Below are positions 63,171 through 64,000 of a stretch of DNA of 64,000 nucleotides, one piece after another; position 1 is the first letter of the stretch, and every line of letters begins with the position of its first letter. Under the pieces are notes generated by a model. The model was not told the origin of the DNA and did no database searches. It saw nothing but the letters and a program-made list of their open reading frames with translations. The position numbers were made by a program, and so were the translations under genes. Origin of the DNA: an uncultured Draconibacterium sp. (GTDB lineage: Bacteria; Bacteroidota; Bacteroidia; Bacteroidales; Prolixibacteraceae); NCBI RefSeq assembly GCF_963676815.1, contig NZ_OY781365.1, positions 4,684,501 through 4,748,500 of the forward strand. The letters are read 5' to 3'.

Positions 63171-63303
63171 ACTTATTCTAAGAGTTGTTTGACAAAGCTA
63201 ATGAATGAAGTTGACAAAATCTCATTTCATGGAAAAGCCTTATTTAAAATCAATATAAAGAAATGAATAAATAATATAACACGCTTTATTTCATAAGCAA
63301 GGT

Positions 63304-63861
63304 TTATAGGTGCGTAATTACGTTCAGTACAGAATCCATTTTAGCAATGTTTTCTTCCGAAAATCCTTGTTCAAAAAAACGTAGTTTACCGTTATGAATG
63401 ATTAGGTTTGTTGGAAGCAATTCGGGGTAGCGGCCTTTTTTTAATCCGGGCTGGGGGTTAAGTTGATAAATGTAATTCATTAGCCGTTTGTTTTCATACA
63501 GCGGAAAATAGTCAGGTTCGTTTTTTTGCAGTTCCAGCCATTTCGAAACAGTCTTTTCGCTTTCATCTGTTATCGACAAAAAAAGCGTGTTTTCGTTTTC
63601 GTACTTGTTAACCAAAGTATTTAGCAACGGAATTTCTTTCTGACAAGGACCACACCACGTTGCCCATAAATTAATTACAAAGGTTTGGGCACCTGCTTCG
63701 TCGCTTAAAAATTCATCTCGCTCCAATTCTTTTCGAATCGGATCATCAATGTTTTCCAACTGACTGTAAAAACAAAAGGTTTTCCACTGTGTAACTTTGT
63801 TGTTTGTTATCAGCATAACAACAAAAATAAAAGCAACTATGATCGGGTATTTGATTTTCAT
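63304..63861 (-). CDS. TlpA/ResA-like thioredoxin-fold protein, membrane-anchored
   Basis: The 185-residue protein has an N-terminal membrane anchor (about 5-21) and a thioredoxin domain with the CxxC active site in LWATWCGPCQKEIPLLN (C70, C73). SITDESEKTVSKWLEL and YPELLPTNLIIHNG (cis-proline loop region) follow. It should reduce disulfides or act in cytochrome maturation in the periplasm. It overlaps the preceding membrane-protein gene by 4 bases (ATGA), so the two are translationally coupled, probably sharing a redox pathway. Confidence 0.85.
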   Translation of the reverse strand: MKIKYPIIVAFIFVVMLITNNKVTQWKTFCFYSQLENIDDPIRKELERDEFLSDEAGAQTFVINLWATWCGPCQKEIPLLNTLVNKYENENTLFLSITDESEKTVSKWLELQKNEPDYFPLYENKRLMNYIYQLNPQPGLKKGRYPELLPTNLIIHNGKLRFFEQGFSEENIAKMDSVLNVITHL

Positions 63862-64000
63862 ACGAACATACGTTTTTGGATGGAAAAATGGAGTACAAGT
63901 AGCGCTACCAGAGCATAAATTGCAATAAGTATGGTTTGTTGTGTGTTTAGCAAATTCTCCGAAATAATTTGTTTGAAAGCCTGCAGAGGTAAAAATAGCT
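63858..64000 (-). CDS. membrane protein, C-terminal end only (possible MauE/DoxX-like)
   Basis: A frame open from the right edge ends in TGA overlapping the ATG of the TlpA-like gene. The visible 47 residues include QTILIAIYALVALLVLHFSI, a membrane helix, then a short basic end QKRMFV. A redox-associated MauE/DoxX-type protein often precedes TlpA genes in Bacteroidota, so that identity is possible but not shown. Confidence 0.6.
   Translation of the reverse strand, partial: LFLPLQAFKQIISENLLNTQQTILIAIYALVALLVLHFSIQKRMFV

Noticed and set aside
1..64000. tRNA or rRNA genes and riboswitches
   Set aside because: No cloverleaf, rRNA signature or known riboswitch core was recognised by eye in any intergenic region; a covariance-model scan would be needed to be certain.

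Overview
The window is a contiguous piece of a Bacteroidota chromosome. The content fits the marine or sediment Marinilabiliales/Prolixibacteraceae side of the Bacteroidales: Na+-translocating NADH:quinone reductase, a DUF5103 plug protein of the type IX secretion system, an UpxY-type antiterminator in front of a capsule locus, Wzi, ATP-dependent PEP carboxykinase, a malic enzyme-phosphotransacetylase fusion, and promoters of the TAnnTTTG type. The genus assignment is inference. No rRNA, tRNA, CRISPR array, prophage or complete insertion sequence was recognised.

Layout. 1-4.1 kb: nqrA-B-C-D-E on the minus strand, cut at the left edge inside nqrE. 4.5-19 kb: housekeeping and envelope genes (T9SS plug, orphan PAS histidine kinase, proline catabolic dehydrogenase, DivIC/FtsB-like, YqgE, class IV aminotransferase, rhomboid, DNA polymerase III delta, AMP nucleosidase, stand-alone HsdR_N protein, acetyltransferase, an unusual GT2 fusion, RecR, an outer-membrane barrel). 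19-22.8 kb: malic enzyme and a WecA/TagO-like initiating sugar-phosphate transferase, separated by two short tandem-repeat arrays. 23.1-27.2 kb: Wzi, an array of eleven 21-bp repeats, an unknown 235-aa protein, and a DUF559 endonuclease gene set among dispersed repeats.

27.4-49.1 kb is one capsular/exopolysaccharide locus read leftwards. It runs from UpxY through an outer-membrane protein, a winged-helix regulator, a HAD-like protein, a Wza-like lipoprotein, a frameshifted Wzc-like tyrosine autokinase, a large multi-SLBB protein and a Wzz protein to an AT-rich cassette: Wzx flippase, CapA/ATP-grasp fusion, DUF616 transferase, EpsG/Wzy-like polymerase, two GT2, TupA-like ATP-grasp and GT4. Together with the WecA-like enzyme and Wzi this makes a nearly complete Wzx/Wzy pathway. 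The SLBB gene sits between arrays of long (about 0.5 kb) composite noncoding repeats in the same orientation.

49.4-64 kb returns to core functions: PAP2 phosphatase, ornithine carbamoyltransferase plus carbamate kinase, FtsK, LolA, pyruvate kinase, AroQ, XerD, PEP carboxykinase, a FUSC-family membrane protein, a TlpA-like thioredoxin and the end of a membrane protein gene that overlaps it.

The least explained signals are the exact 21-bp array, the composite repeats around the export gene, the single-base frameshift in the autokinase, and two unusual domain fusions.
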